Below, one piece after another: positions 22,054-32,149 of a stretch of 64,000 bases of DNA. This DNA is from Metridium senile (taxonomy: Eukaryota; Cnidaria; Anthozoa; Actiniaria; Metridiidae), in assembly GCA_949775045.1 (NCBI GenBank), contig OX459108.1, positions 11,520,072 to 11,584,071 on the forward strand, given 5' to 3'. Position 1 is the first letter of the stretch. Each line of letters begins with the position of its first letter. The notes beneath the pieces were generated by a model that ran no database searches, was not told the origin of the DNA, and worked only from the letters and a program-made list of their open reading frames with translations. Position numbers and translations under genes: made by a program.

Positions 22054-23460
22054 ATCAGCTCCGTTTTTCGACTTTCCAAACAATAAAAACCGAACTGAAA
22101 ACACCGTTAGGGAATACATGAGCCTCTCATGAGAATGAATTAGCCTCTTTGTAGGAAAACTGAGTCACATTGTGGAATAAATCAGCCCCATTCAGTGGGA
22201 TATTAATTCAACCTCGAAGGATATTCAAGACATCCTCAAGTTGTATATAGAAGGAAAATGACAGACCTGTATATTTACAGGTTCTACTACCTTTCATCTA
22301 CCAAACAACAATGGAAGTTGGATTACTAAATTTGAGCATTCTTATGACATTGTTGATAATTCTAATGACAATTTATGCCAAAATCAAACGTACAAAAAGT
22401 GATCTGTTGGAAATAATGCTGCACAAGATTATGTGAACATTGAAGAGAGAGAAAATAAGGCAAAAATAATAAAAAAGCCTTAGAAAGTCAACACCTAGAT
22501 TATCTATCTATCTAGACAACAACCATTATTGTTATTGATATAGAGCGAACATTCTAGACTAAAAAAAATGAATATTTTTTCAAACTGCTGTATGAAATTG
22601 AAAACTACAACCCTATAAACTACATCTGACAAAAAATAGGTGGAAAATAGCTAACAGCTTCACCTAGAGTTTTCATGTTTCTCCAAATCATATTCAACCC
22701 AAATTCAATAAGCAAATAATTCATTGACTATATATCACTATTAAAGGACTAACTTTTCAAAATTCAAAACTTCAACTATTTATTTCTCTGCTTCATCTTT
22801 TGTAAACCGAAAGTGTTGATTAATTAATTATGTTTTCTTTTTTATTCATCAGGTCTATGTAAACACTGCCAAGTTCAGGTCTTGACTTTTGTAATTTAGT
22901 GGGAAAGGAATTAATTAAAAGACTTGATCTATCTCTATTTCAGTTTAACTCTATTACATAAAAAAGCAGTCGAATAAACATTATGGTTCTTGAAAACTTT
23001 TTCCATACAATTCCCTCATACCCATATGATTGCACTACTCTTGCTTCTGCTCCAAAGACTAATTCCATTTGTTCCAACAAATTGCACTGCACTGTCAATA
23101 TATGTAATCTGTGTGCGACTGTAGAACCACAATAGCACACCACATCATTTCTAGCATAATATTTACATTTCCAAAATACCAATAATTTAATATTATGCAC
23201 TGCTCATTGGACGTGTCTTTACAAAATATTCCGATGGAAGGGCTATAAACTAGTAATTATATTTACTTTTGCTTACGATTTCTATTCACACTATTCAGTA
23301 GCCACATGCGCTCATTGAGCGTCTATTTTTTGATTCGCACTGTAACAACATTGATAATTAATAAAATATGCACCGATTGAAATTTATATTAGTATTGGCG
23401 CTTTACAAGTTAATAAATATTATTATTATTTAATATTATTAAACTTTTAAAACAATATAA
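22054..23460. other. AT-rich intergenic DNA, nothing recognised
   Basis: No family-level coding motif, tandem array or clear terminal repeat was found. Short frames on both strands look random. Confidence 0.5.
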
Positions 23461-23466
23461 TTTCAT

Positions 23467-24008
23467 GTAATAGAGTACCGTTTATTTTTAACTTTTCCTA
23501 TTTAAATAATTTTCATCATAGAATGCTAGTCAAAAAATAGGCTGCCCGAAAATTTGGGATTATTTGAGTGTGAAACGGCTGAGATATGATTTTTTGAATG
23601 TAAAATTTTCTCTATACAAAGTCTCTTATTTTTGGCCTGGTTCTAACCGGTTGGAAAAATAAGAGACTTTGTATACACCTCATTGCAATAACATTGTCAT
23701 ATAAAAAAGAAAATTACAAAATAGGGATTAATTAAAAGACAAAAGCAGAGTACTCAAGCTGAACTTCTTCTTTTGTCTTTTAATTAATTCCTATTTTGTA
23801 ATTTTCTTTTTTTATGACAATGTTATTGCAATTAGGTGTATATGGAGAAAATTTTACATTCAAAAAATCATATCTCAGCCGTTTCACACTCAAATGATCC
23901 CAAATTTTCGGGCAGCCTATATTTTGACTAGCATTCTATGATGAAAGTAGTCTGAATACGAAAAGATAAAAAAAAAATTGTGACGTCATAACTTCGTTAC
24001 TCTATTAC
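23467..24008. mobile_element. Nested palindromic elements (outer GTAATAGAGTA ends)
   Basis: Outer weakly conserved ends GTAATAGAGTACCG / GTTACTCTATTACC enclose a near-perfect palindrome at 23513-23944 (TCATCATAGAATGCTAGTCA arms). Within it lie two further palindromes: 23630-23681 (TACAAAGTCTCTTATTTTT and inverse) and ~23679-23845 (TACACCTCATTGCAATAACA and inverse, with inner AAGACAAAAG arms). Confidence 0.8.
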
Positions 24009-24013
24009 CATTT

Positions 24014-24046
24014 CCTGATGATGACTATCTAGTCGAAAACGTTTGA
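24014..24046 (+). ncRNA. Hammerhead-ribozyme-like core (CTGATGA...GAAA)
   Basis: The plus strand reads CTGATGA, then TGAC-TATCTA-GTC (a short stem II with loop), then GAAA and ACG. This is the conserved catalytic core order with no core substitution. The cleavage-site strand and stem I/III pairing were not found, so activity is unproven. An ATT microsatellite begins ~50 bp downstream. Confidence 0.35.
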
Positions 24047-24090
24047 ATAAAAGTCTCCAGTAACATCAAATGTAAATGCCATATTTTCTA

Positions 24091-24142
<52 letters not shown>

Positions 24143-24146
24143 ATTA
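24091..24146. repeat. ATT microsatellite
   Basis: About 17 consecutive ATT units. Confidence 0.95.
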
Positions 24147-24332
24147 AATATTAAAATACCTTTGATTGATGATCCTGGAAGATCCACTCCTCCAAACAGT
24201 TCCCAGCAAATTTATAGCACGTCGTTATGTCGTCTGAATACCAAGAAATACCGAGTATAAGTTTAAGCATAACTACTTGTCTAGAATCAAAATGCGCCTA
24301 AACCTGTCGTGTTCTATTTTATAGGTGAGCGA

Positions 24333-24728
24333 ATAGACCACTTTCATAAATACCATAATATGTACCGGAAAATGATTTTTCAAGTAAACAGATATTTCAA
24401 TATTTTAGCACTGTCATATGAAAGAACCACCTGAAATAGGCATGTTTGAAAGGTTTTGATGCTCTAGCTAAAATACCAAAGAAGTTATGCTCAATGAAAA
24501 ATGTAGAGATTTGTATGTAATTTTCTGCTGAGGCCATTGATGCCTTGTTTTGGTGTTTTTCTGATTTTTCAAACTCTTATAGCTTCTTGCAAATTTAATC
24601 GTTCTTTTCTCAAACTTTCACAGTTACTGTTATGGTGAATGCCTGATATGTGAAAGCTTTCTTTTTCTTAAAACATCAATTTTAAAAATTATGATAATTA
24701 GTGGGAGCCATTTATGAAAGCCGTCTAT
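24333..24728. mobile_element. Candidate TIR element (ATAGACCACTTTCATAAA)
   Basis: ATAGACCACTTTCATAAAT at the left is matched by ATTTATGAAAGCCGTCTAT at the right (two mismatches). No coding content. Confidence 0.5.
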
Positions 24729-25411
24729 AGTACTAGAAAGTGTCTACAAGTGTTGGTATTGTGATGCTAATAAAATTTGCCAACTATTCCACCATATTCT
24801 AATAACAATGGTTCAATGTTCTAATAACAATGGTTGGTTGGCAAAACTATAATAAAATACGTCATTGTACGTATATATATACATGAAAAAACATACACAT
24901 GAAAAAATTCGCATTTTTTAAATTTACAACAAAAATTTCGTGTCGACATCGAAGAGCGCTCGAGCGAAAAAAATCCAAAACTTTTCACACAAAACTTGAT
25001 CAGTTTTTTTAATTTGTTTTTGCAAATTTCGACAATTTTTTGAAATAATTGCTGCCTAAGGTGTATTTCTTTAAATTGAATATTGTGACTAAAATGATAT
25101 AAGGAATTAAGCCAATCAAAAGCGAAAATGTTCACTGTTATTCAGGATACTTTTGAAGACTAATTGTTTTAGAGAAGCATTTAGCAACTTAACTTAGTTT
25201 ACTATTTATATTTGACATGGTTTACTGATATTTAGGTATTTATTTTTTGGTATATCTTATTCTTAAATTAAGGCTATTATGTACGTACATTTTGTTATTC
25301 TGAATTACATGTAAACATAATAATATTAGTACTACCAAAATTCGTATATGTATATAGTAAGAGTAGTTTTTTTTTTATATATAGTCTATTGTATTTTACC
25401 TAGAATAAGTG

Positions 25412-25555
25412 TAGAGTAGACGCACTAAATCCGTGACATATAATTAGTATAATTAGTACTATTTCTTAAAAAATTATTTGTTTTCTATTGTTTTATTATC
25501 ACTGTTTAGTACTAAAAAATAGTATTTGTTTCACGGATTAAGTGCGTCTACTCTA
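25412..25555. mobile_element. 144-bp palindrome, TAGAGT end family
   Basis: TAGAGTAGACGCACTAAATC...and ...GATTAAGTGCGTCTACTCTA are inverse, with inner AGTACTATTT / AAATAGTACT-type arms. Terminal TA on both sides is compatible with a mariner-type TA duplication. It resembles the element at 63480-63624. Confidence 0.8.
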
Positions 25556-26192
25556 ACAGTCCTGATGGTTATCAAATTTGATAACCACAACATTGCAGCT
25601 AAAAGGATTATGACGTCATCATTCCGGTGTTGAACAAATTCCGCAGTAGGATTTTATTTATTGAGTTTTTATTGGCTTTCCAAAATGTTTTTGCGAGATT
25701 ATTTTATACTACGTGGAAGAGAATTATCTTAAGTACAGTCTCAGCATGTTTCCGGAGTGTTAGAGCGAAATGATGGTGAACGGTGAGTAAATTTCTTAAC
25801 TACACTGGTACTTCAAAGCTTCAATTCAAACCCCGGTTTCCCAAATACTTGTTTTGTTTTCTTGTCGAATGATTTTTTTGGTTCCACGAAAAAAATATAG
25901 GGGTATTCAGGAGATATTCTTCTATTATTGTGTGAAATCTCAACATGGGCCGGTCTATAGAACGCTGGGCCGCTTTGATTTTGTGTATGAGTGTGTCTAT
26001 TCCAGCTCATCACCCCATACTAGTCATACTGTTTACATTCAACAAACGTTGCTCGATTGCTCGATAAATAGGCTGTACTTTTGTAAATCGGTTATAAGAC
26101 GAAGGCCATTTCATGTTGGCTGAAAGATGGTATTTGGTATTGCATTTTATTTTAAGTTTTTTTTTTAAACAAGAGTCAAGAATTGTTGATAA

Positions 26193-26353
26193 TGTAATGA
26201 TCTATATTTGTACGCACCCCTCCCCTAGTGGGGAGGAGATCGGCGTGTGTGTTGTTGTGAGTGCGTGTGACAGAGCATGGAGGAGCGTGACTCGTTTAAG
26301 GTTAAATAAAGAAGAAATCATGGATGAAACAAGAGATTATGGTCATCATTACA
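26193..26353 (+). repeat. 5' LTR (161 bp)
   Basis: Starts TGTAATGATC, ends CATTACA. It contains AATAAA at 26305-26310 and an ATG in strong context (ATCATGG, 26320) that opens the gag frame. One mismatch to the 3' LTR. Confidence 0.96.
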
Positions 26354-27564
26354 CTGGTGGCAGCACGGTCAAGAACCCAATCGACATGTCCCTTACGAAT
26401 ATCTTTACATCAACACCGAAAAGCAAAAATCCGTTCCGAGATGTACAAGACGACACGCAGTCACATGGCGGCGAGCGAATGTTTACTAACGAAACTATAC
26501 CAAAACGTCAAACAAATCCCTTTCTTAGCGACGATAAGCCTATTCCAACGTCAAACTCAAGTAACCCATACAAAGCTGAAGTTTATTATGGCCATTCAAA
26601 CCCGTTTACTGCGTTTTCTCACACGAAAAGCAACAAGTTTCGCAAGCCAGTAAAACTGCCAGACGACTATAATGGCCGATCGTCACTTCGAGACTACCTT
26701 ATACACTTCAATCGATGCTCAATCGTCAATGAGTGGAATGATGAAGAATCTGCAATATTTTTGTCCGCATCATTGCGAGGTGAAGCACAAAAACTCCTGC
26801 ACGGGATGACGGAAAGCGACTGCAAAAACTACAACAAGTTAGTGGCGCGTTTGGAGACATGCTTTGGAGTCGAAACTCAAAAGGAATTGCACCAAGTACG
26901 CTTGAACAACCGCCAACAAAAAGACGGAGAAAGCCTTAAGAGTTTAGCTGTTGATATTAGAGATATGTGCAGCCTGGCTTATCAAGATCTCCCTCCAACT
27001 GCCCAGGAAAGATTTTGTGTTCAACATTTTATTGACGCCATTGCAGACCGAGATGATCGTATGAAATTACGAAGGGATAAGCCTCGAAGCCTAGACGTCG
27101 CGTTGGCTCTAGCTTGTGAATTAGAAGCTTTCAGACAGATGGAAAGTGATCTAAGGAAACCAATTCCTACGGTCATCCGAACGGAAAAAGTACAAGAATC
27201 GCGATTATTTGACGAGAAAACGGATACGCCACAGGAAGTCTGTCAACATGCATCAAATCCGCCACAGGAAGCCCGTCAGCAGTACACCAATCAACTCGAC
27301 GAAATAAAGTCACAACAGGAAGCCCAACAGAAGCAACTTCAGGAACTGTCTGTTCTTTTACAGAAATTAGTGTCTACTGAAGGCAAGGAGAATTCTGCAA
27401 AAACTAACCCATCTGGACGTCAAGCACGAGGGATACAAGAGACACGTGAAATAGAATGCTGGTTCTGCAAGGCTCAGGGTCACATTCGACGTGATTGCTC
27501 GGCATGGAAAAAACACCAGGAAAACTCGAAGAAGGCGCTCCCAAATGCCCTGGGGAACGCCTGA
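26320..27564 (+). CDS. gag: Gag polyprotein of the Gypsy element
   Basis: Gag is the capsid/nucleocapsid precursor that packages element RNA. From the ATG inside the 5' LTR the frame gives 414 residues; the next in-frame ATG is at 26386, outside the LTR. The central part has the retrotransposon-gag pattern (PDDYNGRSSLRDYLIHFNRC, then ...LRGEAQKLLHGM). The C terminus has one CCHC zinc knuckle, CWFCKAQGHIRRDC (C380, C383, H388, C393), for nucleic-acid binding. The stop is at 27562-27564. The last 70 bp overlap pol in the -1 frame. The open frame extends upstream of the LTR to 26113, but that part is host flank and not element sequence. Starting in the LTR would mean translating through the primer-binding site, as Ty1 Gag does from its LTR; which start is used is not decided by sequence alone. 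Confidence 0.92.
   Translation: MDETRDYGHHYTGGSTVKNPIDMSLTNIFTSTPKSKNPFRDVQDDTQSHGGERMFTNETIPKRQTNPFLSDDKPIPTSNSSNPYKAEVYYGHSNPFTAFSHTKSNKFRKPVKLPDDYNGRSSLRDYLIHFNRCSIVNEWNDEESAIFLSASLRGEAQKLLHGMTESDCKNYNKLVARLETCFGVETQKELHQVRLNNRQQKDGESLKSLAVDIRDMCSLAYQDLPPTAQERFCVQHFIDAIADRDDRMKLRRDKPRSLDVALALACELEAFRQMESDLRKPIPTVIRTEKVQESRLFDEKTDTPQEVCQHASNPPQEARQQYTNQLDEIKSQQEAQQKQLQELSVLLQKLVSTEGKENSAKTNPSGRQARGIQETREIECWFCKAQGHIRRDCSAWKKHQENSKKALPNALGNA
26354..26372 (+). promoter_or_regulatory. Primer-binding site region
   Basis: Directly after the LTR, CTGGTGGCAGCACGGTCAA contains TGGTGGCAGCAC, the TGG start expected of a site complementary to a tRNA 3' CCA end. The first eight bases resemble an initiator-Met-type site, but the rest does not; the tRNA is not identified. 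Confidence 0.7.
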
Positions 27565-30500
27565 GTCATGTGGAAGGGCAACAAGAAGGAAATTCAGCTA
27601 GTGAAAATTCATCAAACTATAAGTTACGAGTTTCATCGAAGAATTTATATGGATTGTATGTTAAAGGCTTTATTGACAATTTATGTGTAAAATGGCTAGT
27701 AGACACTGGCGCTGTGAAATCAATTTTATCACGGGAAATTGCTGAGAAGTTATCAAGGAACTCACAAATAAGGTATGACGATCAAAACACTGATGTTTTT
27801 TTAGCTGATGGTAACAAGATTGACATTTGTGGATCATGTGTAGTAACCGTTACTATTGGAAAACAAAGTATAAATGTCAATGTTCTAATTGCTGATATAA
27901 CAGACCAAGCAATTCTGGGTATGGATGTTTTGTCTGAAGTGAATGCAGTTGTTGATGTTATTCAGGGAACATTAGTTGTCAATGGTGAACCAATTGATTG
28001 TGTCAATTATGAAAATCAACCACTGAGTTGTAGATGTCTCATACGACGCTCCATTGTTATCCCTCCTAGCTCAGAAATTATTGTTCATGGACATTTGAAG
28101 AAGCGTGGACAAATTAATGATGTTAATGGTACAGCGACGAAATCAAGCCTGCGTGTTGTAGAACCTAGTAATAACTCTAACCTACTGAATAAGGGACTTT
28201 GTGTTGCTCGAACACTGGTAGACATTAGTAAGTCAGAGACTGTTCCACTGAGAATTCTCAATTTGACTGATGAGCCACAGCCAATTCAATCAAACACAAC
28301 AGTTGGTATAGCAAAGCCAGTCATGGAAGTTCACGATTTTGAAATTGATGATGATGATAAACATGAGACGAAGGTGGACAGTGAATGTGAACTGCCTGAT
28401 CCGTTGAAAGATTTACTGTCTCGCAGTAGTAAATTTCTTAATGATGATGAAATACAACAGTTAAAACAATTACTCTTGAAGTATCAACACGTGTTTTCTC
28501 TCTCAAACTTTGACTTGGGAAGGACTAACCTTATTCAACATCACATTAATACTGGTTCTGCAGCACCCATTAGACAACGTCCAAGGCGCACAGCTCCATG
28601 GAAACAAGCAGAAATTGAGCGACAAGTGGATGATTTGCTAGAGAAAGGAATGATAGAAGAGTCAACAAGTCCTTGGTCATCAAATGTTGTTCTTGTTACA
28701 AAAAAGGATGGGACTCAACGACTATGTATTGATTACAGACAGCTTAATAGCATAACGGTTAAAGATGCGTTTCCGCTCCCAAGAGTTGACGATTCCCTTG
28801 ATTGTTTATCTGGAGCTCGATGGTTTTCTACGCTTGACATGGCATCAGGGTACTGGCAGGTAGCCATGGACACTGACTCAAAGGAAAAGACTGCGTTTTC
28901 AACAACAAGCGGACACTTTCATTGGAATGTCATGGCAATGGGCTTAACCAACGCCCCAGGAACATTTGAACGACTTATGACTCTGGTCCTAAAGGGACTT
29001 CAGTTTAGAATTTGTTTATGTTATCTAGATGATGTTATTATTTTTTCAAACTTGTTTCAAGAACACTTAGCACGATTGGAAGAAGTACTGCAGAGAGTGG
29101 AATCAGCTGGCTTAAAGCTAAAACCCAAGAAGTGTAATCTATTCATGAAGGAGACTGATTACTTAGGTCACGTGGTAAGCGAGAGTGGAGTTAAAACTGA
29201 TCCCCGCAAGGTGGAGAAGATTACTAACTGGCCAGTACCTGAATCACCAACAGAGGTAAAAAGTTTCCTTGGCTTAGCATCATATTATAGGCGCTTTGTC
29301 CCTAATTTTGCTTCAGTTGCCAAACCATTGTATCAGCTTACTGAACACAACTCAAAGGAATTCCAATGGACCAGTGACTGTCAACATGCTTTTGACCAGT
29401 TAAAACAGTTGTTAACTAACTCTCCAATATTAGCTTACCCCCAGATGGATGCACCATTCATTCTTGACACAGACGCCAGTAACCATGGCATTGGATGCGT
29501 TCTGTCCCAGGTACAGCATGGAGTTGAAAGGCCTGTAGCATTCTCTAGTCGAACACTCTCAAAGTCAGAACGTAACTATTGCACCACACGAAAAGAACTT
29601 TTAGCTATTGTTGAATTTATGAAACTACATAAACACTCCTTACAGAATCGCAAGTTTACAGTACGAACAGACCATGCACCATTGAGATCTATCTTGAGAA
29701 CCAAGGAACCTGAGGGCCAACTAGCCCGCTGGGTAGCACTTCTCAGCACGTTTGACTTCGACATTGTATACCGCCCAGGGAAACGACATCAAAACGCAGA
29801 TGCAATGTCCCGCATGCCTTGCACGGAAAGATGCCGATGGTGCCAGACTTATACTAAAGGCTCAATTACAGTTGAAGTTGGGACACAGACTGAACTGCCT
29901 GAACCCAAGACAGTTAAGGACAACAGTGAACAGTTAAATCAGACAATCAACAACAAGGAAAGACAATCAGACAAGGAACCTCAAGCTACCACATGTACTG
30001 TTAAGATCCATCCAGAATGGACCAACAAGTTCTTGGCAGAACAACAAATGGCTGATCCAACACTTAAAAACTTTATCGAGCTGAAGAAATCTTCTAGTAA
30101 GCGCCCTTCTTGGGAAGATATTTCACATGAAAACACCACCTTTAAAGCACTATGGGCCCAGTGGGACCGCCTAGAATTACAAGATGCTGTCCTCTATCGG
30201 AAATGGGAAAGTGAGAGCGGCGATAACCTCACCTATCAGATTGTACTACCATTTAGCCTACGTGAACAAGCCTTAAAAGCCCATCACAATCACACGACAG
30301 CAAGTCATCGAGGCGTTCGAAAGACTCTACTTGCACTCCGAATGCGCTTTTATTGGCCTGGTCTCACTGCTCAAGTCCATAGGTGGGTCATTCGTTGTCA
30401 TGAATGTGGATCCAAAAAGAGTCATGGGAAGAAACGGCGTGCCCCCTTACAACAGTACATCGTAGGAGCACCCATGGAAAGGATTGCAATGGACATCCTA

Positions 30501-31340
30501 GGACCCTTGCCCGTTACACCCAGAGGTAATAAGTACGTTCTAGTGATCTCTGATTATTTCACTAAGTGGACGGAGAGTTATGCTATACCTAACCAAGAAG
30601 CAACTACAGTCGCAGAAAAGGTAGTGTCTGAATATGTGTGCAGGTTTGGAGTACCAAGACAAATACACAGTGATCAAGGAACCAACTTTGAATCAAAGGT
30701 CATGGCCGAAATTTGTAAACTTCTGGACATCGAAAAGACAAGGACAACAGCATTACATCCTCAGTCGGATGGTCAGGTGGAGAGGTTTAATCGCACCCTA
30801 ATCGAGATGCTTCGTGGGAAACTGCAAGAAGACCAAAAAGATTGGGATCTCCAACTGCCATACTGCATGATGGCCTACCGCTCAGCTGTACATGAAAGCA
30901 CAGGTTACACCCCAAATCAGCTAATGTTGGGACGGGAAGTGGAAATACCTTTAGATGTTATAACAGAGAAAACGCCAGATGCACCACCGATACCTGGAGA
31001 GTACGCAGAGGCACTTAGAAGAAGATTAGCTGAATCATTTGACAATGTACAACAACATCTGAAGCAAGCTGCAACCAGACAAAAAAAGAACTATGACAAG
31101 AAACTTGCTTGGAGGCGACTTCAGGTAGGAGAAAGCGTTTGGTTGCATAACGTTCGAAGAAAGAAGGGGAGAAGCGCCAAGCTAGACTGTCCCTGGGAGG
31201 GCCCGTTCTTGGTCGTTGCCGCCTTATCTGATGTTGTTTACAGAATCAAGAAGACAGCAAAGTCAAAAGCCAAAGTAGTCCATGTTGATCGGCTGAAGCC
31301 CTATCTTGGCCCACCCTTGAAAAGTTGGATAGTAGGATGA
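27495..31340 (+). CDS. pol: Pol polyprotein: protease, reverse transcriptase, RNase H, integrase
   Basis: A 1281-residue frame in -1 relation to gag with a 70-bp overlap. Domains in order: aspartic protease WLVDTGAVKS (active D70); reverse transcriptase with LCIDYRQLNS, FSTLDMASGYWQV and YLDDVIIFS (510-513); RNase H with DTDASNHG (D658) and RTDHAPL; integrase zinc domain H-H-C-C (about 930-975); catalytic core with MDILGPLP, SDQGTNF and QVERFNRTL (D, D and E near 1000, 1060 and 1096); and a GPY/F-type end (WEGPFLVV, ~1233). No chromodomain is seen before the stop. Expression probably needs -1 frameshifting or reinitiation. The overlap has six A's (27508-27513), but they are read as AAA AAA, so a classical A_AAA_AAC slip site is out of phase. 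All motifs look intact. Confidence 0.95.
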   Translation: MLGMEKTPGKLEEGAPKCPGERLSHVEGQQEGNSASENSSNYKLRVSSKNLYGLYVKGFIDNLCVKWLVDTGAVKSILSREIAEKLSRNSQIRYDDQNTDVFLADGNKIDICGSCVVTVTIGKQSINVNVLIADITDQAILGMDVLSEVNAVVDVIQGTLVVNGEPIDCVNYENQPLSCRCLIRRSIVIPPSSEIIVHGHLKKRGQINDVNGTATKSSLRVVEPSNNSNLLNKGLCVARTLVDISKSETVPLRILNLTDEPQPIQSNTTVGIAKPVMEVHDFEIDDDDKHETKVDSECELPDPLKDLLSRSSKFLNDDEIQQLKQLLLKYQHVFSLSNFDLGRTNLIQHHINTGSAAPIRQRPRRTAPWKQAEIERQVDDLLEKGMIEESTSPWSSNVVLVTKKDGTQRLCIDYRQLNSITVKDAFPLPRVDDSLDCLSGARWFSTLDMASGYWQVAMDTDSKEKTAFSTTSGHFHWNVMAMGLTNAPGTFERLMTLVLKGLQFRICLCYLDDVIIFSNLFQEHLARLEEVLQRVESAGLKLKPKKCNLFMKETDYLGHVVSESGVKTDPRKVEKITNWPVPESPTEVKSFLGLASYYRRFVPNFASVAKPLYQLTEHNSKEFQWTSDCQHAFDQLKQLLTNSPILAYPQMDAPFILDTDASNHGIGCVLSQVQHGVERPVAFSSRTLSKSERNYCTTRKELLAIVEFMKLHKHSLQNRKFTVRTDHAPLRSILRTKEPEGQLARWVALLSTFDFDIVYRPGKRHQNADAMSRMPCTERCRWCQTYTKGSITVEVGTQTELPEPKTVKDNSEQLNQTINNKERQSDKEPQATTCTVKIHPEWTNKFLAEQQMADPTLKNFIELKKSSSKRPSWEDISHENTTFKALWAQWDRLELQDAVLYRKWESESGDNLTYQIVLPFSLREQALKAHHNHTTASHRGVRKTLLALRMRFYWPGLTAQVHRWVIRCHECGSKKSHGKKRRAPLQQYIVGAPMERIAMDILGPLPVTPRGNKYVLVISDYFTKWTESYAIPNQEATTVAEKVVSEYVCRFGVPRQIHSDQGTNFESKVMAEICKLLDIEKTRTTALHPQSDGQVERFNRTLIEMLRGKLQEDQKDWDLQLPYCMMAYRSAVHESTGYTPNQLMLGREVEIPLDVITEKTPDAPPIPGEYAEALRRRLAESFDNVQQHLKQAATRQKKNYDKKLAWRRLQVGESVWLHNVRRKKGRSAKLDCPWEGPFLVVAALSDVVYRIKKTAKSKAKVVHVDRLKPYLGPPLKSWIVG

Positions 31341-31505
31341 AGGAAAAGAGGAAGGGAAGAGAGGAAAGAAGGATGAAGGAAAAGAGGAAGGGAAGAGAGG
31401 AAAGAAAGATGAGGGAAAAGAGGAAGGGAAGAGAGGAAAGAAGGATGAAGGAAAAGAGGAAGGGAAGAGAGGAAAGAAAGATGAGGGAAAAGAGGAAGGA
31501 AGGAA
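31322..31505 (+). repeat. 36-bp purine-only tandem repeat after pol
   Basis: Four to five units of GGATGAAGGAAAAGAGGAAG plus GGAAGAGAGGAAAGAA, overlapping the last codons of pol. The strand is almost free of C and has only one T per unit, so it has triplex/H-DNA potential. The reverse frames open here are artefacts. Confidence 0.92.
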
Positions 31506-31630
31506 AAGAAAAGAAAATGAAAACCCTAAGGAAACCGAGGGAAAGAAGAAGCCCAATGAGCAGCAAGGAGTCCAAAAAGAGAACAAAGTCAAGGAACAGG
31601 ATGACAGGAAAAGACCAAAGAGAACAATAA
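31325..31630 (+). CDS. Possible post-pol ORF of charged 12-residue repeats
   Basis: An ATG at 31325 overlaps the end of pol by 16 bp in another frame and gives 101 residues, mainly RMKEKRKGREER-type repeats of Lys, Arg and Glu, then a basic tail. It may be an accessory ORF or only a frame kept open because the 36-bp unit is a multiple of three. No homology is recognised. Confidence 0.3.
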   Translation: MDSRMKEKRKGREERRMKEKRKGREERKMREKRKGREERRMKEKRKGREERKMREKRKEGKEKKMKTLRKPRERRSPMSSKESKKRTKSRNRMTGKDQREQ

Positions 31631-31974
31631 CAGCTCCGAAAAGATTTGGATTTGGTTAGACATACCACATGCAAAGACTCAGGAGACATTGAATATTAAC
31701 AAGACAAATCAAGTTACGGAACTAATAGTTATCAGGGAATTGAACAATTTTGATTATGGAGTAATTCACATCTGCATGAGACTGTGCACTACTTATGTAG
31801 CATGATGACCAGTATCCAAACAGAAGAAAATCGAGAGAAAAACGTTCAAGTAGACAAAACAATGTCTTAACTGTTAGACTCTGAATTGTAATTGATAGTT
31901 GAACTTGAACTTTATTTAATGTCACCATTACTTTTGTTACAATTGTTATATTTCGCACTGAGACAGTGCTCCTC

Positions 31975-31985
31975 AAAGGGGGAAG
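31975..31985 (+). promoter_or_regulatory. Polypurine tract of the Gypsy element
   Basis: AAAGGGGGAAG lies 3 bp before the 3' LTR, the position used to prime plus-strand synthesis. Confidence 0.85.
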
Positions 31986-31988
31986 TTA

Positions 31989-32149
31989 TGTAATGATCTA
32001 TATTTGTACGCACCCCTCCCCTAGTGGGGAGGAGATCGGCGTGTGTGTTGTTGTGAGTGCGTGTGACAGAGCATGGAGGAGCGTGACTCGTTTAAGGTTA
32101 AATAAAGAAGAAATCATGGATGAAACAAGAGATTATGGTCTTCATTACA
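31989..32149 (+). repeat. 3' LTR (161 bp)
   Basis: 160/161 identity to the 5' LTR. It is followed by ATAA, the target duplication. Confidence 0.96.

Larger units (their letters stand above)
26193..32149 (+). mobile_element. Ty3/Gypsy LTR retrotransposon, apparently intact
   Basis: 5957 bp with 161-bp LTRs (26193-26353 and 31989-32149) that begin TG and end CA and differ at one base (26345 A versus 32141 T). ATAA is duplicated at 26189-26192 and 32150-32153. Gag (zinc knuckle) and pol (protease, RT, RNase H, integrase, in that order) are open throughout, and a polypurine tract precedes the 3' LTR. LTR near-identity and open frames point to a recent insertion. The domain order with integrase last is that of Ty3/Gypsy. 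Confidence 0.96.

Noticed and set aside
26113..26319. N-terminal extension of gag from an upstream ATG at 26113
   Set aside because: This part is outside the retrotransposon (before the 5' LTR and target duplication), so it is host flank in frame by chance.
31246..31689. Minus-strand Ser/Phe/Leu-rich ORFs opposite the end of pol
   Set aside because: Reverse reading of the purine-rich 36-bp repeat; no independent evidence.
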